A stretch of 43,245 bases of DNA from Acetobacteraceae bacterium (GTDB taxonomy: Bacteria > Pseudomonadota > Alphaproteobacteria > Acetobacterales > Acetobacteraceae). Position 1 is the stretch's first letter; every line of letters starts with the position of its first letter. The notes beneath the pieces were generated by a model. That model made no database searches, was not told where the DNA came from, and saw only the letters and a list, made by a program, of their open reading frames with translations. Below, in pieces: positions 35,835-43,245 of this stretch. The stretch covers positions 1 through 43,245 of the forward strand of contig JAIEOO010000026.1 in NCBI GenBank assembly GCA_019750475.1, given 5' to 3'. The translations under genes and the position numbers were made by a program.

Positions 35835-36223
35835 TCAATCGCCGCTTTCACATCGGTTCGGGCGAAGTCATCGCCCTTGTAGAGAAGGGGCTCACTGCGC
35901 GCCTTGGCCAGCGCGTAGGCGAAGCAATCGCCGAGGTTGAGCCCGGCGGGGTGGCGGCCCTTGCCGTAGCGGCGCCAACCTTCGCGCGCGAGGGCCGCGT
36001 GCTCGGCGGTGAAGGGGACGATTTCGATCTCGGCCTCGGCGACCAGCCGCTCCAGCTCGACACCCGCCGCCCGACCGGCCCGCCCCTCAGCGACCATGCT
36101 GGCTTCGACCAAGGTCGCGGCCGACAACCGCGAATCCTGCCTGCCGCTGAGCGCGTCCACGTAGCGTGGCGCATCGTCTTCCCTCAGCAGGATCGCCAGC
36201 AGGACGGAGCTGTCCACGATCAC
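35831..36223 (-). CDS. vapC: VapC-type PIN-domain ribonuclease toxin
   Basis: PIN-domain endoribonuclease of a type II toxin-antitoxin pair; characterised VapC toxins cut tRNA or rRNA and stop translation. The 130-residue sequence keeps the four acidic residues that bind Mg2+: Asp4 (MIVDSSVLLAILL), Glu40 (ATLVEASMV), Asp99 (LNLGDCFAYALA) and Asp118 (LLYKGDDF). The GTG start shares GTGA with the vapB stop, and its own stop shares GTGA with the glyS start, so toxin, antitoxin and glycyl-tRNA synthetase are translated in sequence. No damage is visible; it should be active. Confidence 0.95.
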   Translation of the reverse strand: MIVDSSVLLAILLREDDAPRYVDALSGRQDSRLSAATLVEASMVAEGRAGRAAGVELERLVAEAEIEIVPFTAEHAALAREGWRRYGKGRHPAGLNLGDCFAYALAKARSEPLLYKGDDFARTDVKAAIE

Positions 36224-36480
36224 CGTGGCAGGCCGTTCTCGTCGTAAAGGTCCGAATGGTCACTGGTTGCCCCGGGCGGAAACAGCTTCGAAGCACGCTC
36301 CGCGATCGCCATGATGGCGGCGCGTTTGGCGGCCACCCGCGCCTCGCGCTCGGCGTCGTCGCGGGCCTCGGCCTCCGACGCGAGCTGGCGGACGACGCCC
36401 GTGACCGTGGTCTGGCGGCGCTCCGCCAGCCGCTTGAGCGTGGCGATCAGCGCCTCATCCTTGATGTTGAGCTGGCCCAT
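36220..36480 (-). CDS. vapB: VapB-type antitoxin
   Basis: Small antitoxin of 86 residues that would bind VapC and repress its own promoter. The N-terminus MGQLNIKDEALIATLKRLAE is a ribbon-helix-helix-like DNA-binding segment; the middle (EARDDAEREARVAAKRAAIM) is helical and charged; the C-terminus ATSDHSDLYDENGLPR is the toxin-binding tail typical of this antitoxin group. ATG at 36480 with GGAGG upstream. It lies 26 bp after the glyQ stop, and that interval carries a palindrome that overlaps the ribosome-binding site, suitable for autoregulation. Confidence 0.93.
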   Translation of the reverse strand: MGQLNIKDEALIATLKRLAERRQTTVTGVVRQLASEAEARDDAEREARVAAKRAAIMAIAERASKLFPPGATSDHSDLYDENGLPR

Positions 36481-36506
36481 GGTAGAACCTCCGCCGGTTT
36501 TCTACC
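36481..36506. promoter_or_regulatory. Palindromic operator for vapBC overlapping its ribosome-binding site
   Basis: GGTAGAA (36481-36487) and TTCTACC (36500-36506) form a perfect 7-bp inverted repeat with a 12-base interval containing the vapB ribosome-binding site; GGTT in the interval extends the symmetry partly. It fills the whole space between the glyQ stop and the vapB start. VapB proteins typically bind such palindromes. Whether a promoter also lies here, or within glyQ, cannot be told by eye. Confidence 0.65.
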
Positions 36507-37382
<876 letters not shown>

Positions 37383-37555
37383 GGCGCGGCGCAACATAGC
37401 CGCTCCCGCCGTGCTGCCAAGGAAGGCGCGCCTCCGAGCGCCGGCCGGAGCTCCGGCGTCGGCCTCGGGGCGCCGGGGCTTCGCGGCGCCGCCGCCGACA
37501 GCGGGGCGCCAGGCGGGGCCCCCGCCGGATCGCGAAGCGGTGTCGCGGGGACGCC
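37383..37555. other. Intergenic region with GC-rich hairpins upstream of glyQ
   Basis: About 170 bp between the capE-like stop and glyQ. It contains GCCGGAGCTCCGGC (37444-37457, a 7-bp perfect palindrome) and two GGCGCC elements at 37469 and 37485 that can pair over a 10-base loop. They may terminate the upstream gene. The glyQ promoter must lie here, but no clear -10/-35 pair is visible. Confidence 0.5.
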
Positions 37556-38641
37556 CTACCGCAGCAGCTCCGGCTCGCGCGCGCGGGCGACCGGGCGGCC
37601 GTCCGACGGCAGCATCAGGTCCCGCTGGACCAGGAGCTCCCGCAGGGCGTCGTAGGACATGACCCCGTGCTCCGAGGAGTATTCGCCCCGCAGCCCCGGG
37701 CCTTCCAGCGCGCCCTCGCGCAGCTCGGGCAGGATGGGCTGGATGACGAAGTAGTCGCCGCGGCGGAAGGCGCGGGCGGCTTCCTCCTCGGAGATCAGCG
37801 TCTCGTGCAGCTTCTCGCCGGGGCGGATGCCGGTGACGCGGATGGGGATGTCCCGCCCGTCGATGAGGGCGCGGGCGATGTCGGTGACGCGGGCCGTGGG
37901 GACGCGGGGGATGTAGGTCTCGCCCCGCCGGCCGCCGGCGACGGCGGCCATGATGACGTCCACCGCCTCCTCGAGGGACAGCAGGAACCGCGTCATCCGC
38001 GGATCGGTCACCGTCACCGGCCCGCCGGCGCGGATCTGCTCGTGGAAGAGGGGGATGACCGAACCGCGCGAGGCCAGCACGTTGCCGTAGCGCACGATGA
38101 CGCAGCGCGTCCCCGGCAGCTCCAGGTTGGCGCGGGCGAAGATGCGCTCCTGCAGGGCCTTGGTCATGCCCATGACGTTGACCGGCTTCGTCGCCTTGTC
38201 GGTGGAGACGCCGACGACGGTCTCGACCGGCAGGCGCTGGTCGCGGATGGCGCGGACGATGTTCTCCGGCCCCTCCACATTGGTGCGCACGGCCTCGTAG
38301 GGGAAATACTCGCAGGCCGGGACCTGCTTCAGCGCGGCCGCGTTGAAGACCATGTCCACGTCCCGGAGCGCGGCCGCGACCGAGGCGTAGTCCCGCACGT
38401 CGCCGATGCGGAACTCCAGCCGCCGGCGGAAATTCTCGTAGAGCGCGTCCTCCCCGGCGAGCTTGTTCTGGTAGCGCACCCGGATGTCGTGCTGCTTGCC
38501 CTCGTCGCGCGACAGCACGATGAGCTTGGCCGGCGAGCCATGCCGGCCGGAGAGCAGGCGGCGCAGCAGCACCTGGCCGAGGGAGCCGGTGCCGCCCGTG
38601 ATCAGGACGCGCTTGCCGTCGAGGATGGGGTCGAGGCTCAT
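37556..38641 (-). CDS. UDP-GlcNAc 4,6-dehydratase/epimerase, CapE/WbjB-like
   Basis: Extended SDR of 361 residues of the FlaA1/CapE group, which dehydrates UDP-N-acetylglucosamine at C4/C6 (and in CapE also inverts C5) as the first step towards acetamido-6-deoxy sugars of capsule or O-antigen. NAD site: [38 protein letters not shown]; and [16 protein letters not shown], where the usual Tyr of YxxxK is Met, as in CapE-type enzymes. [17 protein letters not shown] and [17 protein letters not shown] are also typical. The ATG shares ATGA with the stop of the RmlD-like gene, so the pair is coupled. Confidence 0.85.
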   Translation of the reverse strand: MSLDPILDGKRVLITGGTGSLGQVLLRRLLSGRHGSPAKLIVLSRDEGKQHDIRVRYQNKLAGEDALYENFRRRLEFRIGDVRDYASVAAALRDVDMVFNAAALKQVPACEYFPYEAVRTNVEGPENIVRAIRDQRLPVETVVGVSTDKATKPVNVMGMTKALQERIFARANLELPGTRCVIVRYGNVLASRGSVIPLFHEQIRAGGPVTVTDPRMTRFLLSLEEAVDVIMAAVAGGRRGETYIPRVPTARVTDIARALIDGRDIPIRVTGIRPGEKLHETLISEEEAARAFRRGDYFVIQPILPELREGALEGPGLRGEYSSEHGVMSYDALRELLVQRDLMLPSDGRPVARAREPELLR

Positions 38642-39531
38642 GCCGCGCTCCTCTGCTCGGGCTGGGCGGATGCGGCGAAATCGGCGTGCATGGCGGCGAC
38701 GAGCTCGGGCCAGGCGGGCGGGCGCCAGCCGGTGCGCGCGGCGAAGGCGCTGCCGTCGAGCCGCCGGTCGCAGTGGAAGGCGTCGTCGCGCGAGAGCCGG
38801 ACGCCGAGGCCGTAGCGCTGGTTCACGAGGGCGAGCAGGTCGTGCTTGCTGATCGCCTCGCTCGCGACCTGCCAGACGCCGTCGAGGTCCCGCCAGGCGC
38901 TGAGGGCGCGGGCGACGATGTCGGCCATCACCACGGTGGGCAGGCCGGTGTAGAGCGCCCCGGTGTAGCCCCTCGCCTCCCCGCCGCGGCGGGAGAGGAA
39001 CCAGTCGATCAAGGACGGCCCGTCGCGCAGGCCATGCCCGATGATGGAGCAGCGCAGCGTCAGGCACCCCGCCTCCCGCACCTCGCCGAGCGCCTTGCTC
39101 TGGCCGTAGATGTCCGTCGCGTCGGGGCGGGCCTCGGGGGCGTAGGGGCCGGCGCGGCCGCTGAAGACGCAATCCGTCGAGAAGTGGATGAGGCGCACGC
39201 CGCGCGCGGCGCACCACTTCGCCAGCCGGTGCGGCAGCACCGCGTTCACCGAGAGGGTGAGGGCGGCGTCCACCGCCTCCGGCCGCTGCTTGATGACGCC
39301 GATGGCGTTGACCACCGCCGTCGGGCGCAGATGGCCGAGCAGTTCGAGCAGGCCGGCATGGTCCCGCGCGTGCACGCGGCCGAGGAGCCGCGCGCGCGGC
39401 GCGAGGCGCCGCAGGGCGGCGCTGGGCTGGGCGGCGCGGATGGTTCCGACCACGTCCGGCACGGTCGCGGAGAGATGCGCGAGCAGCTTGTGCCCGAGCA
39501 TGCCGTTGGCCCCGAGGACGACGACGGTCAT
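38638..39531 (-). CDS. RmlD-like NAD(P)-dependent sugar reductase
   Basis: SDR of 297 residues resembling dTDP-4-dehydrorhamnose reductase: NAD site [69 protein letters not shown] (YxxxK). It could reduce the keto-sugar made by RmlC (true RmlD) or, because it overlaps the CapE-like gene by ATGA, act as the 4-keto reductase for an N-acetylated deoxysugar as the RmlD-homologous WbvR does with WbvB in acetamido-rhamnose synthesis. Context favours the second role; sequence alone does not decide. ATG at 39531. Confidence 0.82.
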   Translation of the reverse strand: MTVVVLGANGMLGHKLLAHLSATVPDVVGTIRAAQPSAALRRLAPRARLLGRVHARDHAGLLELLGHLRPTAVVNAIGVIKQRPEAVDAALTLSVNAVLPHRLAKWCAARGVRLIHFSTDCVFSGRAGPYAPEARPDATDIYGQSKALGEVREAGCLTLRCSIIGHGLRDGPSLIDWFLSRRGGEARGYTGALYTGLPTVVMADIVARALSAWRDLDGVWQVASEAISKHDLLALVNQRYGLGVRLSRDDAFHCDRRLDGSAFAARTGWRPPAWPELVAAMHADFAASAQPEQRSAA

Positions 39532-39818
39532 CGCGCGCGCCGCCTGACGTTCGGGGTGAAGCCCTGGTCCATCCGCGCCGCCTCCTGCCGCTCCGGTGGC
39601 CTGTGGGTGGCACGGAGGGAGTTAAGGAAGCGTGTGCGGCCGCGCTGCCGGCGGGCCGACGCAGGCCCGCGGGGCCTGCGTCCCTTCCGTCACCGGGCCG
39701 CGCTGCTGGCGGGCCAATTCAGCCCTCCGGGGCGTGCGCCCCTTCGGTCATCGGGCCGCGCTGCCGGCGGGCCAATTCAGCCCTCCGGGGCGTGCGCCCC
39801 TTCGGTCATCGGGCCGCA
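39532..39818. other. Intergenic region containing the 58-bp repeat array
   Basis: No gene is visible in these 287 bp between the RmlD-like start and the gamma-glutamyltransferase stop, both on the minus strand. It must contain the promoter of the RmlD-like/CapE-like pair on the side near 39532 and, at 39637-39817, the tandem repeats described separately. Plus-strand frames through the repeats give a peptide with RRANSALRGVRPFGH-like repeats but the 58-base period shifts frame each copy, so it is not coding. Confidence 0.75.
39637..39817. repeat. 58-bp tandem repeat, three copies plus a partial
   Basis: Copies start at 39637, 39695 and 39753, with a 7-base remnant at 39811 that touches the stop of the gamma-glutamyltransferase gene. 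Copies 2 and 3 differ by a single base that I can see (GCTGCTGG against GCTGCCGG); copy 1 is diverged. Each has a hairpin in the same place: copy 1 has a perfect 10-bp stem (39658-39667 with 39673-39682), copies 2 and 3 have GGGGCGTGCGCCCC (39729-39742 and 39787-39800). It may terminate the minus-strand gene or be a dispersed intergenic repeat family. Confidence 0.88.
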
Positions 39819-41477
39819 TCAGCGCCGAGTCGCATCCGGCCAGAAGCGCACGCCGGCCCGGGCCGGCCCGCCCGACAGCCCGACCGGCACGCCATCGGCC
39901 CGCCAGCAGGCGGCGCCTTCCAGCATCCCGTCGGCGTGGAAGCGGATGGCGTTCATCCCGCCCGCGACGTGCGGCACGGCGAGCACCTCGTGCCCGCGCG
40001 CCGCCATCGCCGCGCGCAGAGTCTCGGGAAAGCCGCCCTCCATCTCGACCGGGCCGCCCATGGTCCAGAGGCGCGGGGCCTCCACGGCCGCCTGCAGGGA
40101 CATGCCGTGATCCACCAGGTTCATCACCGCTTGGAACGTCGAGGCGAAGATGCGCAGCCCGCCCGGCAGGCCGAGCGCCGCCCAGGGCAGTCCCTCCCGC
40201 CGCAGGATCAGCGGCGACATCGACGTCGTGACCCGCTTCCCGGCCTCGATGGATTGGGCGCGATCGGGCCGGGGATCGAACAGCGCCATGTAGTTGTTGG
40301 GGATCAGCCCGGTCTCCGGCAGCAGGATCCGCGCGCCGAAGGTCGAGTTGATGGTGTGGGTGCAGCAGGCGATGCGCCCCTCGCAATCCGCGACCGTCAC
40401 ATGGGTGGTGTTGGCGCTCTCCGCCGGCCCGACGCCCGGCACCCAGCGCCCGGCGCGGTCGAGGTCCAGCAGGGCCCGGCGCTCCGCCGCGTAGTCCTTC
40501 GAGATCAGGCGCGCCACCGGCACGTCCAGGAAGTCCGGGTCGCCCGTCGCCACCGCGCGGTCGGCGAAGGCCATTCGCAAGGCCTCCGTGACCAGATGCG
40601 CCGTCCGCGCCGTGCCGAAGCCGCTCGCCGCGATGTCGTCGGCCTCGAGCAGGTTGAGCATCTGCAGCACATGCACCCCCCCTGCCGAGGGCGGGGGCGG
40701 GCCGATCACCTCCACCCCGCGATAGGTGCCGCGGACCGGCGCCCGCGACACCAGCCGGGCCGCCGCCAGGTCATCCGTCGAGAGGATGCCGCCCTTGCGG
40801 GCCAGGTCGAACACGGCCGAGGTGCCGAGATCCCCCTGATGCAGCGCGGCCGCGCCTTCCCGCGCCACGCCGCGCAGCGTCTCGGCCAGCGCCGGCTGGA
40901 CCAGCCGCGCGCCGGCGGCGACCGGCGCGCCGCCCGGCAGGAACAGCGCCGCGATGTGGCGATCGAGCGCCAGGTCCGCCGCGGCCTCGGACACGCATTC
41001 GTGCAGATACCGGCTCACCTCGAACCCGCGCGAGGCGAGGCGGATGGCGGGCTCGGCCACGTCGGCCAGGGTGAATCGCCCGAAGCGGCGCAGCGCCTCC
41101 TCCCAGGCCAGCAGATTGGCGGGCACCGCGACCGACAGCGCGCCGACGCTCTGCCGCCTGGGGTCCCGGCCCTCGAACATCTCGGGCCGCGCGGCGAGCG
41201 GCGCGCAGGCCATGCCGTCCAGCACGACATGCTCGCCACCCGCGCCGGCGAGATGCATCAGCCCGCCGCCGAACAACCCCACCATCATCGGCTCGCACAC
41301 CGTCAGCGCGAGCAACCCCGCGACCGCCGCATCCACGGCGGTGCCGCCTTCGGCCAGCATCTGGGCCCCGGCCGCGCTCGCCGCCGGATGATTGGTCACC
41401 ACCATGCCGCGGCTGGCCAGCACCGGCCGCTTCTCGCAGGTGAACACCGTGCCCGCCCGGTCGCGCCACGGCGTCAT
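39819..41477 (-). CDS. ggt: Gamma-glutamyltransferase
   Basis: Ntn-hydrolase-type gamma-glutamyltransferase that cleaves glutathione or other gamma-glutamyl compounds and self-processes into two chains. It has 552 residues; the nucleophile is Thr357 in ESANTTHVTVAD, where the precursor is cut. MVVTNHPAASAAGAQMLAEG, VCEPMMVGLFGGGLM, PPPPSAGGVHVLQML and LGLPGGLRI are conserved family stretches. There is no signal peptide (it begins MTPWRDRAGTVFTCEKRP), so it is probably cytoplasmic, unlike the periplasmic enterobacterial enzyme; a catabolic role on a gamma-glutamyl intermediate is possible. ATG at 41477. Confidence 0.93.
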   Translation of the reverse strand: MTPWRDRAGTVFTCEKRPVLASRGMVVTNHPAASAAGAQMLAEGGTAVDAAVAGLLALTVCEPMMVGLFGGGLMHLAGAGGEHVVLDGMACAPLAARPEMFEGRDPRRQSVGALSVAVPANLLAWEEALRRFGRFTLADVAEPAIRLASRGFEVSRYLHECVSEAAADLALDRHIAALFLPGGAPVAAGARLVQPALAETLRGVAREGAAALHQGDLGTSAVFDLARKGGILSTDDLAAARLVSRAPVRGTYRGVEVIGPPPPSAGGVHVLQMLNLLEADDIAASGFGTARTAHLVTEALRMAFADRAVATGDPDFLDVPVARLISKDYAAERRALLDLDRAGRWVPGVGPAESANTTHVTVADCEGRIACCTHTINSTFGARILLPETGLIPNNYMALFDPRPDRAQSIEAGKRVTTSMSPLILRREGLPWAALGLPGGLRIFASTFQAVMNLVDHGMSLQAAVEAPRLWTMGGPVEMEGGFPETLRAAMAARGHEVLAVPHVAGGMNAIRFHADGMLEGAACWRADGVPVGLSGGPARAGVRFWPDATRR

Positions 41478-41748
41478 GGGCGGCGAGGGGCAGGGGGGTT
41501 GCGGTGCCGGCGGGGGAGGGCCTGGCCCGACCCGGCCCCCCCACCGCCCGCCAGAGGCCAGGCGACCTCCGGCACCCAGGACTTCGACGGGGGTTGCCCG
41601 GGCTCGCGGCCGATGGCCCCGGCGCGCACGCGGAGGCCGGCGGCGCCGGGCGGGACGGCTCCGCTCATCCGGAGCGGGCGTGTCGGCCCGGAGCCCTGCG
41701 CCCCGGCGAGCGCGGGCCGCGCCGCGAGGGGGAGGCGTCGCATGGCGC
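41478..41748. other. Non-coding interval of 271 bp
   Basis: Very G+C-rich interval between the RidA-like stop and the gamma-glutamyltransferase start. I see no gene, clear promoter or terminator; short C-rich runs are the only visible feature. Confidence 0.6.
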
Positions 41749-42138
41749 TCAACCCTGGAGGACGGCGATGGCGCCGGTCCCGATCCGCGCGGCGGGGGTG
41801 GTCGTCCTGGGCGTCTCGACGATGGTGGAGGCGGAGGCGACGTGGCGGCGGCGGACGGCGTGGATGGTGCCGGACTGCTCCGTGCTGCGAACGACGACGT
41901 CCCCGCGGCAGGCCTCGTCGAGCGTGCCGCCCGGTTCCGCGACCGCCGCCTTCCGATTCGCGCGCGCCGGCCCGGTCCGGCGGCCGATGTCGCCCAGGCC
42001 CACGATCGTCCCGTCCGGCCCCCTGGCCGGCATGCCGGGAAGGAACACGATCCGGCCGCGCGCCTCGGCCATGGTGGCGTGGCTGCGATGGCCGCTCGGT
42101 TCGCCGATGCGGCGCGATGTCGTCTGCGTCTCGGTCAC
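41749..42138 (-). CDS. Divergent RidA/YjgF-family protein
   Basis: A 129-residue protein with the RidA (Rid) outline: RGRIVFLPGMPARGPDGTIV, GLGDIGRRTG, NRKAAVAEPGGTLDEACRGD, VVVRSTEQSGTIHAVRRRHV, ASTIVET and a C-terminal GTGAIAVLQG. Rid proteins hydrolyse reactive enamines or imines. The register is kept without frameshift or stop, but many positions that are normally hydrophobic or conserved are replaced by Arg, Gly, Pro or Thr; the usual EIEAIAV end is GTGAIAV and the catalytic Arg position (PAR) reads SAS. It may be non-enzymatic or decaying. The GTG at 42138 has GGAGGA upstream; an ATG at 42072 is an alternative. Confidence 0.6.
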   Translation of the reverse strand: MTETQTTSRRIGEPSGHRSHATMAEARGRIVFLPGMPARGPDGTIVGLGDIGRRTGPARANRKAAVAEPGGTLDEACRGDVVVRSTEQSGTIHAVRRRHVASASTIVETPRTTTPAARIGTGAIAVLQG

Positions 42139-42350
42139 GGGGCCGCGTCCTCCGGCTGGCGGGGCGGGGCCCCGACGCCGCAAGTCTCACCCGGCCCTCG
42201 GGTCCGGACAAGGCGAGGCTCCGGGCGGCCGGATCCCGTCCACCGCCGCGCCGCCCCGTCGGGCGCCATCCCGTCGTTTCCCGACGGCCAAGCGCACGAC
42301 CCGCCACCGGCGCGCGCGTTCACGACGCGAAGGCCGGTGGAGATTCGGAG
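42139..42350. promoter_or_regulatory. Divergent promoter interval between RidA-like and SPW genes
   Basis: These 212 bp separate two divergent starts and so should hold promoters for both. The plus-strand gene has GGAG close to its ATG. No convincing -10/-35 pair or palindromic operator was found by eye. Confidence 0.35.
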
Positions 42351-42725
42351 ATGCGGTTCATTCCGACCAAGGTTCATGGCGTGCTCGACTACGCCGTGGG
42401 CGTGTTCATGCTGGCGGCGCCCTGGCTGCTCGGCTTCAGCGGCAGCGCCGAAGGCACGATCGTGGCGCTCCTGTTCGGCGCCGGCGCCATCGCCTACGCG
42501 CTGCTGACCGATTACGAGCTGGGCCTGTATCCGCTGCTCGGCATGCCGCTGCACAACGCGCTCGACGTGCTAGGCGGCATGGCGCTGGCGGCCTCGCCCT
42601 TCCTGCTGAACTTCCGCGACGAGGTCTGGGTGCCGCACCTCGCGGTGGGGCTGTTCGCTATCGCCGCGGGGCTGTTCACCCGCGGCGCCCGGGACGACGC
42701 GCCGGCCGAGGCGCTGCGCGTCTGA
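42351..42725 (+). CDS. SPW-repeat membrane protein
   Basis: Small integral membrane protein of 124 residues. VHGVLDYAVGVFMLAAPWLL (9-28) contains the APWLLGF version of the SPW motif; a second motif-like stretch, MALAASPFLLNFRD, lies in the second half. About four hydrophobic segments are visible, and the C-terminus is a short charged tail. The family is of unknown function, found in bacterial membranes. The stop shares TGATG with the start of the DUF2243 gene, so the two are likely a functional pair. Confidence 0.82.
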   Translation: MRFIPTKVHGVLDYAVGVFMLAAPWLLGFSGSAEGTIVALLFGAGAIAYALLTDYELGLYPLLGMPLHNALDVLGGMALAASPFLLNFRDEVWVPHLAVGLFAIAAGLFTRGARDDAPAEALRV

Positions 42726-43245
42726 TGGCGGCAGGGCGCGGCCTGCTCGGGGCCGGGGGCGTGCTCGGCTTCGCGCTGGGCGGCTTCTTCGACGGCATCC
42801 TGCTGCACCAGGTGCTGCAGTGGCACCACTTCCTGAGCCTCGTGCCCGGCGCCGAGTGGCAGGATCTGCGGCGCCAGGTGCTGGCCGATGGCTGGTTCCA
42901 CGTGGCGGTCTACGCCGTCGCGCTTTTCGGGCTGTGGCTGCTCTGGCGGGCGCGCGGCGCGCTCGCGGGGACGGGGGCGGACCGGCGGCTGATCGGCGCG
43001 GCGCTGCTCGGCTTCGCCGCCTGGCAGGCGGTGGACGTCGTGGGCGCCCACTGGATCATCGGCATCCACCGCGTGCGCGTGGACGTGCCGGACCCGCTGC
43101 CGTGGGACCTGGGATGGCTGGCGGCGACGGGCCTGCCCCCGCTGCTGCTGGGCGCGTGGCTGCTTCGCCGGCCGGGCCGCGGCGAGGGGGGGCGCGGGGC
43201 CGTGGCCGCCACGGTTCTCGCGCTGGCGGTGACCGGGGCGGCGCC
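42725..43245 (+). CDS. DUF2243 membrane protein, cut by the window end
   Basis: Membrane protein with at least four hydrophobic segments; the first 173 residues are visible and the frame is open at the end of the window. The DUF2243 signature GFALGGFFDGILLHQVLQWH (15-34) is clear, with several histidines (including the HH that follows it) that could bind metal or heme, and GAHWIIGIHRVR further on. The function is unknown; relatives occur near cytochrome oxidase-assembly genes in some bacteria, which I cannot test here. The ATG at 42725 overlaps the upstream SPW stop by one base. Confidence 0.82.
   Translation, partial: MAAGRGLLGAGGVLGFALGGFFDGILLHQVLQWHHFLSLVPGAEWQDLRRQVLADGWFHVAVYAVALFGLWLLWRARGALAGTGADRRLIGAALLGFAAWQAVDVVGAHWIIGIHRVRVDVPDPLPWDLGWLAATGLPPLLLGAWLLRRPGRGEGGRGAVAATVLALAVTGAA

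Noticed and set aside
39637-39817. Possible CRISPR array or coding repeat
   Set aside because: The 58-bp units have no spacers, and the period is not a multiple of three, so no protein repeat is preserved.
39603-42725. A 1,040-codon plus-strand frame ending with the SPW protein
   Set aside because: Only the last 124 codons (from 42351) are real; the rest is antisense to ggt and the RidA-like gene and runs through the repeats.

Overview
The window is very G+C-rich DNA (about 70% or more on the lines I counted by hand) from what is most likely an alphaproteobacterium of the Acetobacteraceae, Roseomonas-like. This is inferred from gene content: a class I lysyl-tRNA synthetase, separate glycyl-tRNA synthetase subunits, acpP-fabF-mltG, several periplasmic receptors of the Bug and TRAP types, and rhamnose and CapE-type nucleotide-sugar enzymes. 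I see no rRNA, tRNA, phage, insertion sequence or CRISPR array.

Layout. 1-8,000: scavenging and catabolic genes (an FAD monooxygenase, an M20 amidohydrolase, a family-5 peptide receptor, a metal-dependent amidohydrolase overlapped with a Bug receptor). 7,900-8,560: a higBA toxin-antitoxin pair. 8,566-10,475: an LpxL-type acyltransferase coupled to a zinc-type oxidoreductase. 10,707-13,301: acpP, fabF and mltG, followed by a 445-bp gap with a 24-bp hairpin repeat array. 13,747-18,912: small enzymes, a TMEM205-like membrane protein, orphan amino-acid and TRAP receptors, a DUF4189 protein and a Nudix hydrolase. 18,964-24,312: a surface-polysaccharide block with a GT2, rmlB, rmlA, rmlC and an RgpF-like protein. 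24,313-27,836 (minus): class I lysK overlapping a shortened mprF. 27,951-30,619: a GT4, a CBS protein and a GNAT enzyme. 30,612-37,382 (minus): glyQ, vapB, vapC, glyS, ppdK and a glyoxalase-like gene, apparently one operon. 37,556-39,531 (minus): an RmlD-like reductase and a CapE-like dehydratase. 39,532-39,818: 58-bp tandem repeats. 39,819-43,245: gamma-glutamyltransferase, a divergent RidA-like protein, and an SPW/DUF2243 membrane pair cut by the window end.

Most noteworthy: (1) a vapBC toxin-antitoxin module with a palindromic operator sits between glyQ and glyS, joined by 4-base stop/start overlaps to itself and to glyS, so an autoregulated toxin pair lies inside an essential tRNA-charging operon. 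(2) glyS has a central segment of clearly lower G+C (about 60%), suggesting a mosaic gene. (3) lysK is translationally coupled to an mprF homologue that keeps the flippase membrane domain but lacks the second half of the lysyl-transfer domain, and it ends flush against the convergent rhamnan gene. (4) Two unrelated tandem repeat arrays lie in the larger gaps. (5) The rml cluster has no adjacent rmlD; the only RmlD-like protein is coupled to a CapE-like enzyme about 15 kb away.
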